Shown piece after piece: positions 34,956 through 43,316 of a stretch of 64,000 nucleotides of DNA. The translations under genes and the position numbers were made by a program. This DNA comes from an uncultured Clostridia bacterium (lineage in GTDB: Bacteria > Bacillota > Clostridia > Christensenellales > CAG-138), in assembly GCA_934633985.1 (NCBI GenBank), contig CAKTYU010000009.1, positions 1-64,000 on the forward strand, written 5' to 3'. Below the pieces are notes generated by a model, which did no database searches, had not been told where the DNA came from, and saw only the letters and a program-made list of their open reading frames with translations. The stretch's first letter is position 1. Each line of letters starts with the position of its first letter.

Positions 34956-36332
34956 TTATTCGTGCTCCTCCGCCCAGAGGCGGTCGGCCTCGGGCCGCCA
35001 GTAGTCGGCGTAGGCCCTGCACTTTTCGCAAAGGTGCTCCGCGCTCTCCGGCGCCTCCAAGTCGGTGGAGTGTGCGCCGGCCTCGGCTACCATCTTGGGC
35101 AGAAGCTCGGGATTTTCCAGCATGGGGCAGGGGCGCAGGTGGTTGCCGTTGAAGGGCTGCCCCTTGCGGTACAGCCTGAACAGCGGCTGCTGCAGGCACT
35201 CCAGGAAGCTCTTATCCCGTATGTTCGCGCCGGAATAGTGTATGAATACACAGGGCTCAACGTCGCCTGCGGCGTTGATGTGGCAGTATATGCGCCCGCC
35301 AGCCACGCAGCCGCCGGCAAACTCGCCGTCATTCTGGAAGTCTATGCAGTATATCTCCTTGCCGCCGGTGAGCCCGCGTATCTCGCGGACGCGGTCCTTC
35401 ATGTAGGCGCGCTGCTCCGGGGCGAGCAGCAGGGAGGTATCGGCGTTTACGCCCACGGGCATATAGTGGAAATACCAGGCGAAAACGCAGCCCTTGGAGA
35501 TCAGCAGGTCGAGGAACTCGTCGCTGGTGACTACCTTATAGTTCTTGCTGGTATAGCATATCGACACGCCGAAGGGTATGCGGTGGCTGTGCATCAACTC
35601 CATGGCGTCCAGCGCCTTCTGGAAATGCCCCCGCCCCCGGCGGCCGTCGTTTGCGTCCTCAAAGCCCTCAACGCTTATGGACACAAAGAAGTTGCCCACC
35701 CGAAGAAGCTCCTGGCAGAACTCCTCGTCTATGAGCGTGCCGTTGGTAAAGGCGTGGAAGGCCATGTCCCGGTGCTTTTCGCAAAGGCGTATTATGTCCT
35801 TCCTGCGAAGCAGCGGCTCGCCGCCGGTGAACAGGCAGGCGTGGGTGCCCAACTCCTTGGCCTCTGTCAGCACCCTGTCCATTTCCTCAAAGGTCAGGCT
35901 CTGCTTGTGGCCGTATTCCGCCGCCCAGCAGCCGGTGCAGTGCATATTGCAGGCGGAGGTGGGATCCATAAGGATCAGCCAAGGCACGTTGACATCGTAC
36001 CTTGCGGCGTTTTCCTGTGCCGTCTGGTAGCCCCGGAAGCCGCCCTCGTAGGCCACGTTGGTAAGGAAGGTCTTGAGGATGTAGGGGTCGTTTTCCCGTA
36101 TGAGCCGCTGGGTGTAGCGGGCCCATTTGCCGTCCGGGTTCTCCGCCACCATACGCAGAGTTTCGTAAGACTTGTCGCTCCAGGTGCCCTTGTGTATCTT
36201 CTGTATCATGTCGATGAGCTGCTCGGCGAGGTCGCCCACGTCCTGGGTCTGCCCCTTTTTCAGCATGGAATCCAGGATCGTTTCGAAGGCCTTGCGCTCC
36301 GCCGCGTGGGAAATTCTTTCGGTTATACTCAT
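34956..36332 (-). CDS. Radical SAM/SPASM-type protein of unknown function
   Basis: The 458-residue protein has the radical SAM cluster CNMHCTGC (about residue 130), the FTGGEPLLRR loop, and a C-terminal set of Cys (CVAGGRIYCHINAAGDVEPCVF, RPCPML, CEKCRAY) typical of SPASM auxiliary clusters. The N-terminal about 110 residues are helical. I chose ATG 36332 with GAAAGGA before it; the frame stays open up to 36461 just behind metK, which would add a hydrophobic segment. It follows metK, the SAM producer. Substrate unknown; peptide modification or anaerobic maturase roles are typical of the family. Confidence 0.85.
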   Translation of the reverse strand: MSITERISHAAERKAFETILDSMLKKGQTQDVGDLAEQLIDMIQKIHKGTWSDKSYETLRMVAENPDGKWARYTQRLIRENDPYILKTFLTNVAYEGGFRGYQTAQENAARYDVNVPWLILMDPTSACNMHCTGCWAAEYGHKQSLTFEEMDRVLTEAKELGTHACLFTGGEPLLRRKDIIRLCEKHRDMAFHAFTNGTLIDEEFCQELLRVGNFFVSISVEGFEDANDGRRGRGHFQKALDAMELMHSHRIPFGVSICYTSKNYKVVTSDEFLDLLISKGCVFAWYFHYMPVGVNADTSLLLAPEQRAYMKDRVREIRGLTGGKEIYCIDFQNDGEFAGGCVAGGRIYCHINAAGDVEPCVFIHYSGANIRDKSFLECLQQPLFRLYRKGQPFNGNHLRPCPMLENPELLPKMVAEAGAHSTDLEAPESAEHLCEKCRAYADYWRPEADRLWAEEHE

Positions 36333-36473
36333 ATTTGATTCCTTTCTGTGGTTTTGTACGGCGCCCATGCAGGCGCTTATCACGTCGGCGGACAGCACGT
36401 CCGGCAGACGCAATATTAGTATAAATACGCTGAGGCTCTTTACGGCGAACAGCGCGAGCATTATCAGCCCCGC

Positions 36474-37622
36474 TTAAAGCCTTATCCGAAGGTCGGTCTG
36501 CTCCCATGGCATCAGGCAGGCGTTGCTGCCGAAGTGCCCGTAGCAGGATACGTTGGAGAATATGGGGCGGGTCAGGCCGAAGCGCTGGATGATAGCGGCG
36601 GGGCGCATATCCACGCTGTTGCGTATTGCCCGGCTCAGCGTACCTCCGTTTACCTTTTCCGTGCCGAAGGTCTCGATGCGGACAGACATTGGCTCCGCAA
36701 GGCCTATGGCGTAGCTTAGCTGCACCTCGCACCGGCCGGCAAGCCCCTGCGCCACGATATTCTTTGCGATGTAGCGGGCCATGTAAGCGCCGCTGCGATC
36801 CACCTTGGTGGCGTCCTTGCCGGAAAACGCGCCGCCGCCGTGGCGGGCATAGCCGCCGTAGGTGTCCACTATGAGCTTGCGCCCGGTCAGGCCGGAATCG
36901 GCGGCGGGGCCGCCGTATACGAAGCGTCCCGTGGGGTTTACGAGGAACTGGGTGCCGTCGTCCAACATTTCATCGGGCAGCACGGACTGCATGACGCGGC
37001 GGCGCACCTCGTCGCGCACGGCCTTTATGGGGACGTCCCCGCTGTGCTGGGCGGACACCAGCACGGACGCGATGCGGACGGGGCGGTCCCCCTCGTATTC
37101 CACGGTAACCTGGGATTTTCCGTCCGGCATGAGGAAGGGAAGCTCGCCGCTGCGGCGCGCCGCCTCCAGCTCCTTCGCAAGCTCGTGGGCAAGCTCTATG
37201 GGCAGCGGCATGAGGCTCTCGGTCTGGGTGCAGGCATAGCCGAACATCATTCCCTGATCGCCGGCGCCGGCATCCAGCCTGTCCACCTCCCGGCTGCGGG
37301 TTATCCCCCGGGCTATATCGGGGGACTGGTGATGCAGGTCAACTGTAATTTCGCAGGAGCCCGCATCAAAGCCGCGTCCGGGCTGGGTATAGCCTATCTC
37401 GGCAATCACCTGCCGGGCGGCGGCGCGGTAATCCACCTTTGCCTCGGAGGTTATCTCCCCGAAGATGTGCATCTGGTTTTCTGCGCAGGTCACCTCGCAG
37501 GCGACGCGGGAATTCGGATCCTGCGCCAGAAGCTCGTCCAATATCTTATCTGCGACCTGATCGCAGACCTTGTCCGGATGACCGCATGTCACGGATTCCG
37601 ATGTAAAAAGCGTCTTGTCCAT
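36474..37622 (-). CDS. metK: S-adenosylmethionine synthetase
   Basis: MetK makes SAM from Met and ATP. The 382-residue enzyme shows TSESVTCGHPDKVCDQVADKILD, GAGDQGMMFGYA, the flexible-loop/ATP segment GRFVYGGPAADSGLTGRKLIVDTYGGYARHGGGAFSGKD and DRSGAYMARYIAKN. The start ATG 37622 has GGAGG 8 bases before. The frame continues upstream without stop but lacks a ribosome site there. No SAM riboswitch that I recognise lies in its leader. Confidence 0.97.
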   Translation of the reverse strand: MDKTLFTSESVTCGHPDKVCDQVADKILDELLAQDPNSRVACEVTCAENQMHIFGEITSEAKVDYRAAARQVIAEIGYTQPGRGFDAGSCEITVDLHHQSPDIARGITRSREVDRLDAGAGDQGMMFGYACTQTESLMPLPIELAHELAKELEAARRSGELPFLMPDGKSQVTVEYEGDRPVRIASVLVSAQHSGDVPIKAVRDEVRRRVMQSVLPDEMLDDGTQFLVNPTGRFVYGGPAADSGLTGRKLIVDTYGGYARHGGGAFSGKDATKVDRSGAYMARYIAKNIVAQGLAGRCEVQLSYAIGLAEPMSVRIETFGTEKVNGGTLSRAIRNSVDMRPAAIIQRFGLTRPIFSNVSCYGHFGSNACLMPWEQTDLRIRL

Positions 37623-37888
37623 TTGTAGTTGCCTCCTGTCAGGATCTCTTTGCCATTTTTCCGGTGAGCTGGACGCCCTTCTTATCGGGAAGGGAAGCCC
37701 GGATAGCGTCCGCCACGGGAGCCCCAATTCCTTGCGGCGGGAACGCAGCGGTTGCAATCCCTTCCTTTGCCATATATATATCGTAACTAAAGCCCTACGC
37801 GAAAGCCATGGCGGAAAAGGCCGAATCCTCCTAAATTCCACAGGACTCGGCACAATGCGCAATTTTGCACAAAAAAGCGATTTTACGC
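37623..37888 (-). other. metK leader region
   Basis: This 266-base stretch holds a 44-codon open frame (37639-37773, minus) that ends at the metK ribosome site, but it has no ribosome site of its own and starts inside an AT repeat that could be a -10 box. I see no conserved SAM-I riboswitch core. The leader promoter cannot be fixed. Confidence 0.35.
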
Positions 37889-37919
37889 AAAAAAAGGCTG
37901 CCGGATAAAGCGGCAGCCC
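37889..37919 (-). terminator. Terminator of the Moco-tetR operon
   Basis: GGCTGCCG pairs with CGGCAGCC around a 7-base loop; a run of seven T follows on the minus strand. Confidence 0.85.
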
Positions 37920-37940
37920 CTGTGGTATGTATTTTTTTGT

Positions 37941-38486
37941 TCAGTCCGCGGTTTGGACGGCGGCGGCTAAGAAGGTGTCAAAAAGCACGCCCAGCCATTC
38001 CACGCTCTCGTCGATGTCGTTCTCCATGCGGTTCCAGAAGAACTGCATTACAAAGCCTATGTAGGCATAACGGCAGAAGGAGGCGATGCTGCGGAGGCGG
38101 CCCTCCGAAAGGGAGCGCCCCTCGGCGGCCTGCTGCACCACCTTCATAAAAACGTCGTCCGTGAGGGAGAAGATGTAGCGCTCAAGGCGGTCCCGGGAAA
38201 GGCTGTCAAAGACGTGGTAGATTATTTTGGGATGGGCCTTGCATTGGTGCAGCATGGCCTTTGTGGTGCTTTTCCATTCGATGGGCGTGTCGGGGAGGAA
38301 ATCCTCCACCTTTTCGTGGAACCACGTGTCCAGCAATGCATAGATATCCTGATAGTGGTAATAGAAGGTGTTGGGGCTGACGCCGGCCTGCTTTACCAGC
38401 GCCGCCACGGTGATCTTATCGAAGGGCATTTCCTCCAGCATCGCCTGAAAGGTAGTCATTATGAGCTTATTTGTGTATAAGGCCAT
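37941..38486 (-). CDS. TetR-family regulator
   Basis: The N-terminal helix-turn-helix is clear (FDKITVAALVKQAGVSPNTFYYHYQDIYALLDTWF, about 22-56). The 120-residue C-terminal ligand domain, with RYAYIGFVMQFFWNRM, resembles the DhaS-like TetR group. At 181 residues the length is usual. The AAGGAG site lies in the last codons of the MOSC gene, so it is the last gene of the Moco operon. Target and ligand unknown. Confidence 0.88.
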   Translation of the reverse strand: MALYTNKLIMTTFQAMLEEMPFDKITVAALVKQAGVSPNTFYYHYQDIYALLDTWFHEKVEDFLPDTPIEWKSTTKAMLHQCKAHPKIIYHVFDSLSRDRLERYIFSLTDDVFMKVVQQAAEGRSLSEGRLRSIASFCRYAYIGFVMQFFWNRMENDIDESVEWLGVLFDTFLAAAVQTAD

Positions 38487-38491
38487 GGCAG

Positions 38492-38941
38492 CTACTCCTT
38501 TCCGCCGGCAATTACCTCCAGCTCGTCCCCGGGCCTTACATAGCCACCGCTGAGCACCCTTACGAATATGCCCTCCCGGGGCATTACACAGTCCCCTGCG
38601 GTCTTGCGTATGGCGCAGTCATGGTGGCACTCCTTGCCTATCTGGGTGACCTCGCACACGGCGTCCGGCCCCAGCCGGAGCCTCGTCCCCACCGGAAGGC
38701 CGTAAAGGCGTATCCCCTCGGTGAGTATGTTCTCCGCGAAGGCGCCGGGGGCGAGCTTAAAGCTTAGCCTTTCCTGCACCTTTGCCGCGCTTTCCGCGCC
38801 CAGCAGGCTCACCTGACGGTGCCAGTCTCCGGCGTGGGCGTCGCCCTCTATGCCGTGCCCGGCCCTGAGCAGTATTTTATCGACCTGGTGCTTTTGCGTG
38901 CCTTTTTTTTCGGATATGCATACAGCCAGTATCTTAGCCAT
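38492..38941 (-). CDS. MOSC-domain protein
   Basis: A compact 149-residue MOSC domain (GIEGDAHAGDWHRQVSLL, FAENILTEGI, CEVTQIGKECHHDC) without other domains. MOSC proteins handle sulfur in Moco enzymes and detoxification (Moco sulfurase C-terminus, YiiM/MARC). The Cys in KECHHDC is a candidate sulfur carrier. It overlaps the mog gene by 8 bases. Confidence 0.9.
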   Translation of the reverse strand: MAKILAVCISEKKGTQKHQVDKILLRAGHGIEGDAHAGDWHRQVSLLGAESAAKVQERLSFKLAPGAFAENILTEGIRLYGLPVGTRLRLGPDAVCEVTQIGKECHHDCAIRKTAGDCVMPREGIFVRVLSGGYVRPGDELEVIAGGKE

Positions 38942-39470
38942 TTAAGCGTCCCTCCTTGTGCTCGTGCTCCGGGTGGGAGCCACATTCTCCGGCCCAGCCC
39001 CGCAGCATCTGTATGCCGTGCTTCAGAGCGGGAAGCACCTCCGTCAGGCATTCGCGGGCGGCCTTTTCGCTGCCGGGGCAGTTGATTATGAGCGTGTCGC
39101 CGCGTATGCCCGCGGCCTCCCTCGAAAGGCAGCCCCGGGGGGTGATGCGCATGGACTCCGCCCGCATGGCCTCGGGTATGCCGGGGGCCTCCCGCTCTAT
39201 CACGGCCCTTGTGGCCTCCGGTGTGACGTCCCGCTTGGAAAAGCCCGTGCCGCCCGTGGTGACGATGAGGCAGGGGGCGGGGCCGTCCGCGCAGAGGGTA
39301 AGCTCGGATATTATCCTTTCCATGTCGTCCGGCACTATGGAGGCGCTTATGACCTCATAGCCGTCCTTTCTGAGCAGCTCGACGAGGGCAGGCCCGGAGG
39401 TATCCTCCCTAAGCCCCGCGAAGCCCTTGTCGCTTACGGTTATGACTGCTGCGGTGTAACGGTTTTCCAT
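38934..39470 (-). CDS. mog: Molybdopterin adenylyltransferase, Mog/MoaB family
   Basis: The 178-residue protein carries the MoCF fold motifs: VITVSDKGF near the start, LIVTTGGTGFSKRDVTPEAT (about 88-107) and LIINCPGSEKAA. It activates molybdopterin with AMP before Mo insertion. The tail (HPEHEHKEGRLNG) is His/Glu-rich and could bind metal. It starts one base after the moaC stop. Confidence 0.9.
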   Translation of the reverse strand: MENRYTAAVITVSDKGFAGLREDTSGPALVELLRKDGYEVISASIVPDDMERIISELTLCADGPAPCLIVTTGGTGFSKRDVTPEATRAVIEREAPGIPEAMRAESMRITPRGCLSREAAGIRGDTLIINCPGSEKAARECLTEVLPALKHGIQMLRGWAGECGSHPEHEHKEGRLNG

Positions 39471-39471
39471 A

Positions 39472-39948
39472 TCATTCCTCCCTTATGAACTCGCCGGATT
39501 TTCCGCCCGCCTTGTGCAGCAGGCGTATGCCCTCTATCACTATATCCCGCTGCGCCGCCTTGCACATATCGTAAACCGTCAGGGCGGCTATGCTCACAGC
39601 CGTCATGGCCTCCATCTCGACGCCGGTGGGGCCGGTGCATTTGGCCGTGGCGAATATGTCTATGGCGTGGCCCTCGTCGTCAAGCTCAAAGCTAATGTCT
39701 GCGCCGGTGAGGGCTATGGGGTGGCACATGGGTATAAGGTCGCCGGTGCGCTTTGCGCCCATTATTCCGGCTATCTGCGCCGTGGCGAGCACGTCGCCCT
39801 TTTTTATGCCGCCGGAGCGCACAAGGGCATAGGTATGGGCGTTTAGAAGCACGCGGGCGGCGGCGGTTGCGGTGCGCAGGGTATCCGTCTTTTCGGATAC
39901 GTCCACCATGCGGGCGCGGCCCTGATCGTTAAAGTGGGTAAATTCCAT
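39472..39948 (-). CDS. moaC: Cyclic pyranopterin monophosphate synthase MoaC
   Basis: The 158-residue enzyme shows FNDQGRARMVDVSEK, KKGDVLATAQIAGIMGAKRTGDLIPMCHPIAL (active-site histidine) and GVEMEAMTAVSIAALTVYDMCKA. It converts the MoaA product into cPMP. The ribosome site is in the last codons of moaA. Confidence 0.96.
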   Translation of the reverse strand: MEFTHFNDQGRARMVDVSEKTDTLRTATAAARVLLNAHTYALVRSGGIKKGDVLATAQIAGIMGAKRTGDLIPMCHPIALTGADISFELDDEGHAIDIFATAKCTGPTGVEMEAMTAVSIAALTVYDMCKAAQRDIVIEGIRLLHKAGGKSGEFIREE

Positions 39949-39949
39949 G

Positions 39950-40903
39950 TTATCCTCCTATGCGGTTCATGTCCCGGGCGGAAGCGGATCTTTCGGAATG
40001 GGAAAGGGCGCAGTGGCGCTCCGGCTTGCGGGATACGGCGAAGGCGAGCTTCTCCTTCAGCGCGTCCCCACGAAGCCCCCTCAGGGGTATCTCCTCGGCG
40101 GAGTGCAGGCAGGGCTTCAGGCAGCCGTCCGCCGTGAGCCTGAGCCTGTTGCAGCCGGCGCAGAAGTGGTCGCTCAAGGGGCTTATGAGCCCCACCGTGC
40201 CCCTTGCCCCCGGCAGCCTGTAAAGCCGCGCCACGCCGCCGTCGCCCTGCACCGGCTCTAACGCCGGGAGCCTGTCCAACACTGTGCGTATGGGGAGGTA
40301 AGCGCTGCTGTCAAAGGGGCAGGCGCTGCCTATGGGCATAAGCTCTATAAAGCGCACCTGATACGGCTTTTTTATGGTAAGCTCCGCAAGGCGGGGTATT
40401 TCGCAGTCGTTAAAGCCGCCTATGAGCACCGTGTTGAGCTTTATATCGGAAAAGCCCGCCTCCTCCGCGGCGGCTATGCCGGCGAGGGCGTCCTCGAGGC
40501 GGCCTATACGGGTTATGCGGCGGTATTTGTCCGGGTCGAGGGTGTCGAGGCTTATGTTCAGCCGCATAAGGCCCGCGGCCTTGAGCTCCCGGGCCATATT
40601 GGGCAGCAGCAGGCCGTTTGTGGTCATGGAAAGGTCCTTTACCCCCTCGAGCCCGCTTATGCTGCGGCAAAGCCCGGCAACGCCCCGGCGCACCAGAGGC
40701 TCCCCTCCGGTCAGGCGGATCTTGGTGAAGCCCATCTCCACGGCGGCGCGCACTATCTCATATATTTCCTCAAGGCTGAGCATGTCGGCGTGGGACTTTT
40801 TTTCTATACCCTCCTCCGGCATGCAGTAGCGGCAGCGCAGGTTGCACCTGTCTGTCAGTGATACCCGGAGATAGTTGATATTTCGGCCAAAACCGTCCTT
40901 CAT
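39950..40903 (-). CDS. moaA: GTP 3',8-cyclase MoaA
   Basis: This radical SAM enzyme starts Moco synthesis from GTP. The 317-residue protein has the N-terminal cluster CNLRCRYC, the RLTGGEPLVRR loop, and the C-terminal cluster FCAGCNRLRLTADGCLKPCL. It ends in a Ser/Arg-rich tail that lacks the usual double Gly exactly at the end, though the last two residues are Gly-Gly. The start is ATG 40903 with GGGGG before. Confidence 0.95.
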   Translation of the reverse strand: MKDGFGRNINYLRVSLTDRCNLRCRYCMPEEGIEKKSHADMLSLEEIYEIVRAAVEMGFTKIRLTGGEPLVRRGVAGLCRSISGLEGVKDLSMTTNGLLLPNMARELKAAGLMRLNISLDTLDPDKYRRITRIGRLEDALAGIAAAEEAGFSDIKLNTVLIGGFNDCEIPRLAELTIKKPYQVRFIELMPIGSACPFDSSAYLPIRTVLDRLPALEPVQGDGGVARLYRLPGARGTVGLISPLSDHFCAGCNRLRLTADGCLKPCLHSAEEIPLRGLRGDALKEKLAFAVSRKPERHCALSHSERSASARDMNRIGG

Positions 40904-40937
40904 CGCGGCCCCCTGTGAGGATAATTTATTATATATA

Positions 40938-40966
40938 ATTGTAGCACGGCCCATTGGCGAATACAA
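40938..40966 (-). promoter_or_regulatory. Promoter of the Moco operon
   Basis: TTGTAT (40961-40966) and TACAAT (40938-40943) on the minus strand, 17 bases apart. Confidence 0.65.
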
Positions 40967-40975
40967 CCGTTATAC

Positions 40976-41004
40976 TTGTAAAACCCAGACGCTTGTTGTA
41001 TAAT
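40976..41004 (+). promoter_or_regulatory. Promoter of the molybdopterin-binding protein gene
   Basis: TTGTAA (40976-40981) and TATAAT (40999-41004), 17 bases apart. Its -35 box lies only 9 bases from that of the divergent Moco operon, so one regulator could cover both. Confidence 0.8.
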
Positions 41005-41067
41005 TTAATCAGGCGTTATTTGCATACGAGGATAACGAAAACTGATATGATCGAGGGGAATGACATT

Positions 41068-42093
41068 ATGAAGCTTATCAGAACAGAGGACGCCGTGGGC
41101 TGCGTGCTGTGCCACGATATAACCCAGATAATCAGGGGAGTTACAAAGGACGCGGTATTCCGCAAGGGGCATATAGTAAGGGAAGAGGATATACCCGTGC
41201 TTTTGAGCGTGGGCAAGGAGCATCTTTACGTATGGGAGAGCGACGAGAACACGCTGCATGAAAACGAGGCGGCAAAGGTGCTTCGGGATATATGCATGGG
41301 GAAGAACATGCACCCCACCGAGCCCAAGGAGGGCAAGATAGAGCTTATCGCGGATATAGACGGGCTGTTCATAGCGGACATACAAAGGCTCAGGGCGGTA
41401 AATTCCTTAGGGCGCATGATGATAGCCACCCGCTCCTCCGGCTTCCCGGTGAGGGCGGGGGACAAGCTGTGCGGGACGAGGATAATCCCCCTTATGATAG
41501 AAAAGCAGGCCATGGAGCAGGCCAGGGCCGCGGCGGGGGAGGAGCCCATACTCCGCCTTTTGCCGATAAAGCAGAAGAAATACGGCGTGGTAGCCACGGG
41601 AAGCGAAATATCAAAGGGGATAATCGAGGATACCTTCACGCCGGTGATAGAGGAAAAGATGAGGGAATACGGCTGCACGATGATAGCCTGCTCCAGGCCC
41701 GGCGACGACGACGGCGCCATCGCCGCCTCCATAAAGGACATGATAGGCGCGGGGGCCGAGGTGGTTATATGCACCGGCGGCATGAGCGTGGACCCGGACG
41801 ACCGCACGCCCTTGGCCATACGAAAAAGCGGCGGCAGGGTGGTGGCATACGGCGCGCCGGTGCTGCCCGGGGCGATGTTCATGCTTTCCTACAACGAAAA
41901 CGGCATACCGGTATGCGGCCTGCCGGGCTGCGTGATGTACGCAAGGCGCACCATATTCGACATAGTGCTGCCCTACCTCCTTGCAGACGAGCCGGTGACG
42001 GCGGAGCTGCTCAGCGGCCTCGGCAACGGCGGCTTGTGCCTTAACTGCAAGGAGTGCCACTACCCCAACTGCGGCTTCGGCAAGGGAGCATGA
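41068..42093 (+). CDS. Molybdopterin-binding domain protein
   Basis: The 341-residue protein contains an MPT-binding MoeA/CinA-like domain (about 150-310; VATGSEISKGIIEDTFTPVIEEKM, VICTGGMSVDPDDRTP, PGAMFMLSYNENGIPVCGLPGC). Its N-terminal domain lacks the MoeA fold. A C-terminal Cys cluster (CLNCKECHYPNCGFGKG) may bind a metal or FeS. Proteins like this accompany molybdenum hydroxylases of selenium users. ATG 41068 is preceded by GAGGGGAA; an ATG seven codons upstream is an alternative. A MITE-like element starts right at the stop codon. Confidence 0.85.
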   Translation: MKLIRTEDAVGCVLCHDITQIIRGVTKDAVFRKGHIVREEDIPVLLSVGKEHLYVWESDENTLHENEAAKVLRDICMGKNMHPTEPKEGKIELIADIDGLFIADIQRLRAVNSLGRMMIATRSSGFPVRAGDKLCGTRIIPLMIEKQAMEQARAAAGEEPILRLLPIKQKKYGVVATGSEISKGIIEDTFTPVIEEKMREYGCTMIACSRPGDDDGAIAASIKDMIGAGAEVVICTGGMSVDPDDRTPLAIRKSGGRVVAYGAPVLPGAMFMLSYNENGIPVCGLPGCVMYARRTIFDIVLPYLLADEPVTAELLSGLGNGGLCLNCKECHYPNCGFGKGA

Positions 42094-42370
42094 TACCATC
42101 AGTTGACAAGGACACACAAGGTTTTAGGAGCCAAACAGCACGGCATAACTGTGTCGTCCTCATTTGAAATACAACCAGTATTTCTGCACTCGTCCTCCTT
42201 GTTCTGCCATACTCTTTGGCTTCTAAAACTCAAAGACCCCAAAGAGCTTGTTTTGAGGGCGATCCAAGGCCGAGGAGCGCAGTACTACTGGATGTAATAC
42301 AAGCGACGAGAACGCAGGAGCGTACCAAAACAAGCCTTTCGGGCTTGTGTGCTCTTGTCAACTGATGGTA
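42094..42370. mobile_element. MITE-like element, copy B (277 bp)
   Basis: It has the same length and inverted ends as copy A at 4997-5273 but the opposite orientation, with one base different (a C/A change near the GGAGCGT...CCAAAAC arm). It begins directly after the TGA of the preceding gene and lies between it and modA. TA at both ends fits a TA target duplication. Confidence 0.88.
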
Positions 42371-42425
42371 CCGATACGAACGCGAAGGCGTTTTGTATAT
42401 ACTTGACAAAAAGGAGAAATGAGAG

Positions 42426-43313
42426 ATGAGGAAGATTTTTGCATTATTGATGGCTGCCGTAATGGTGCTTGGCCTTGCGGCCTGCGTAGCCCCCGCGCCG
42501 GAGCCCACGCAGCCCGAGGAGACCGCCGTGGAGACCGAAGCGGAGACCGAGCCGGAGACCGTACCCGAGGCGGATCCGGTGGAGCTGATCGTATTCGCCG
42601 CCGCCTCCATGACGGAGACCATGAGCAAGATCGCGGAGCTTTACAAGGAGGAGGCCCCCAACGTTACGCTGGTATACAACTTCGATTCCTCCGGCACCCT
42701 TAAGACCCAGATACAGGAGGGCGCGGAGTGCGACCTGTTTATTTCCGCCGGACAGAAGCAGATGAACCAGCTGGACGTCAACGCCGACCCGGAGCTCAAC
42801 CCCGACAAGCTGGACTTCGTGCTGGAGGGCACCCGCATAAACCTGCTGGAAAACAGGGTGACGCTCTGCGTGCCGGAGGGCAACCCCAAGGAGCTTAAGA
42901 GCTTTGACGATCTGGCGGAGAAGCTCAAGGCGGGCTCGGTGCTCATGGCCATGGGCAACAGCGACGTTCCCGTTGGCCAGTACACCCAAAAGATACTCGC
43001 TTTCTACGGCCTTGACGAAGAGAAGCTGGCCAAGGACGGCGTTATCACCTACGGCACCAACGTAAAGGAAGTCACTACTCAGGTAACTGAAGCTTCCGTC
43101 GACTGCGGCGTTGTATACTGCACCGATGCCTTCAGCGCAGGGCTCACCCCCGTGGATTACGCCACCAAGGAAATGTGCGGTCAGGTCATCTACCCCGCCG
43201 CCGTGCTTAACGTAAGCAAGAATCAGGAGGCCGCCAAGGAGTTCCTCGCATATCTCCAGACCGACAGCGCCATGAAGGTATTCGAGGCGGTAGGCTTCGC
43301 GCCCGTGGCGTAA
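42426..43313 (+). CDS. modA: Molybdate ABC transporter, binding lipoprotein ModA
   Basis: A lipoprotein signal with lipobox GLAAC precedes a Pro/Glu/Thr-rich spacer (about 22-50) and the ModA domain (VFAAASMTETMSKIAELYKEEAPNVTLVYNFDSSGTLKTQIQEGAECDLFISAG). Ser residues in AAS and SSG are typical oxyanion ligands. It heads the modABC operon, with modB 3 bases behind. Confidence 0.95.
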   Translation: MRKIFALLMAAVMVLGLAACVAPAPEPTQPEETAVETEAETEPETVPEADPVELIVFAAASMTETMSKIAELYKEEAPNVTLVYNFDSSGTLKTQIQEGAECDLFISAGQKQMNQLDVNADPELNPDKLDFVLEGTRINLLENRVTLCVPEGNPKELKSFDDLAEKLKAGSVLMAMGNSDVPVGQYTQKILAFYGLDEEKLAKDGVITYGTNVKEVTTQVTEASVDCGVVYCTDAFSAGLTPVDYATKEMCGQVIYPAAVLNVSKNQEAAKEFLAYLQTDSAMKVFEAVGFAPVA

Positions 43314-43316
43314 GCT

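Noticed and set aside
37623..37800. SAM riboswitch in front of metK
   Set aside because: I looked for the SAM-I core and did not find it. A covariance search would be needed for other SAM riboswitch classes.
36474..37862. metK with an 80-residue N-terminal extension
   Set aside because: The MetK N-terminus begins at the ATG with a GGAGG site at 37622; the extension resembles nothing in the family.
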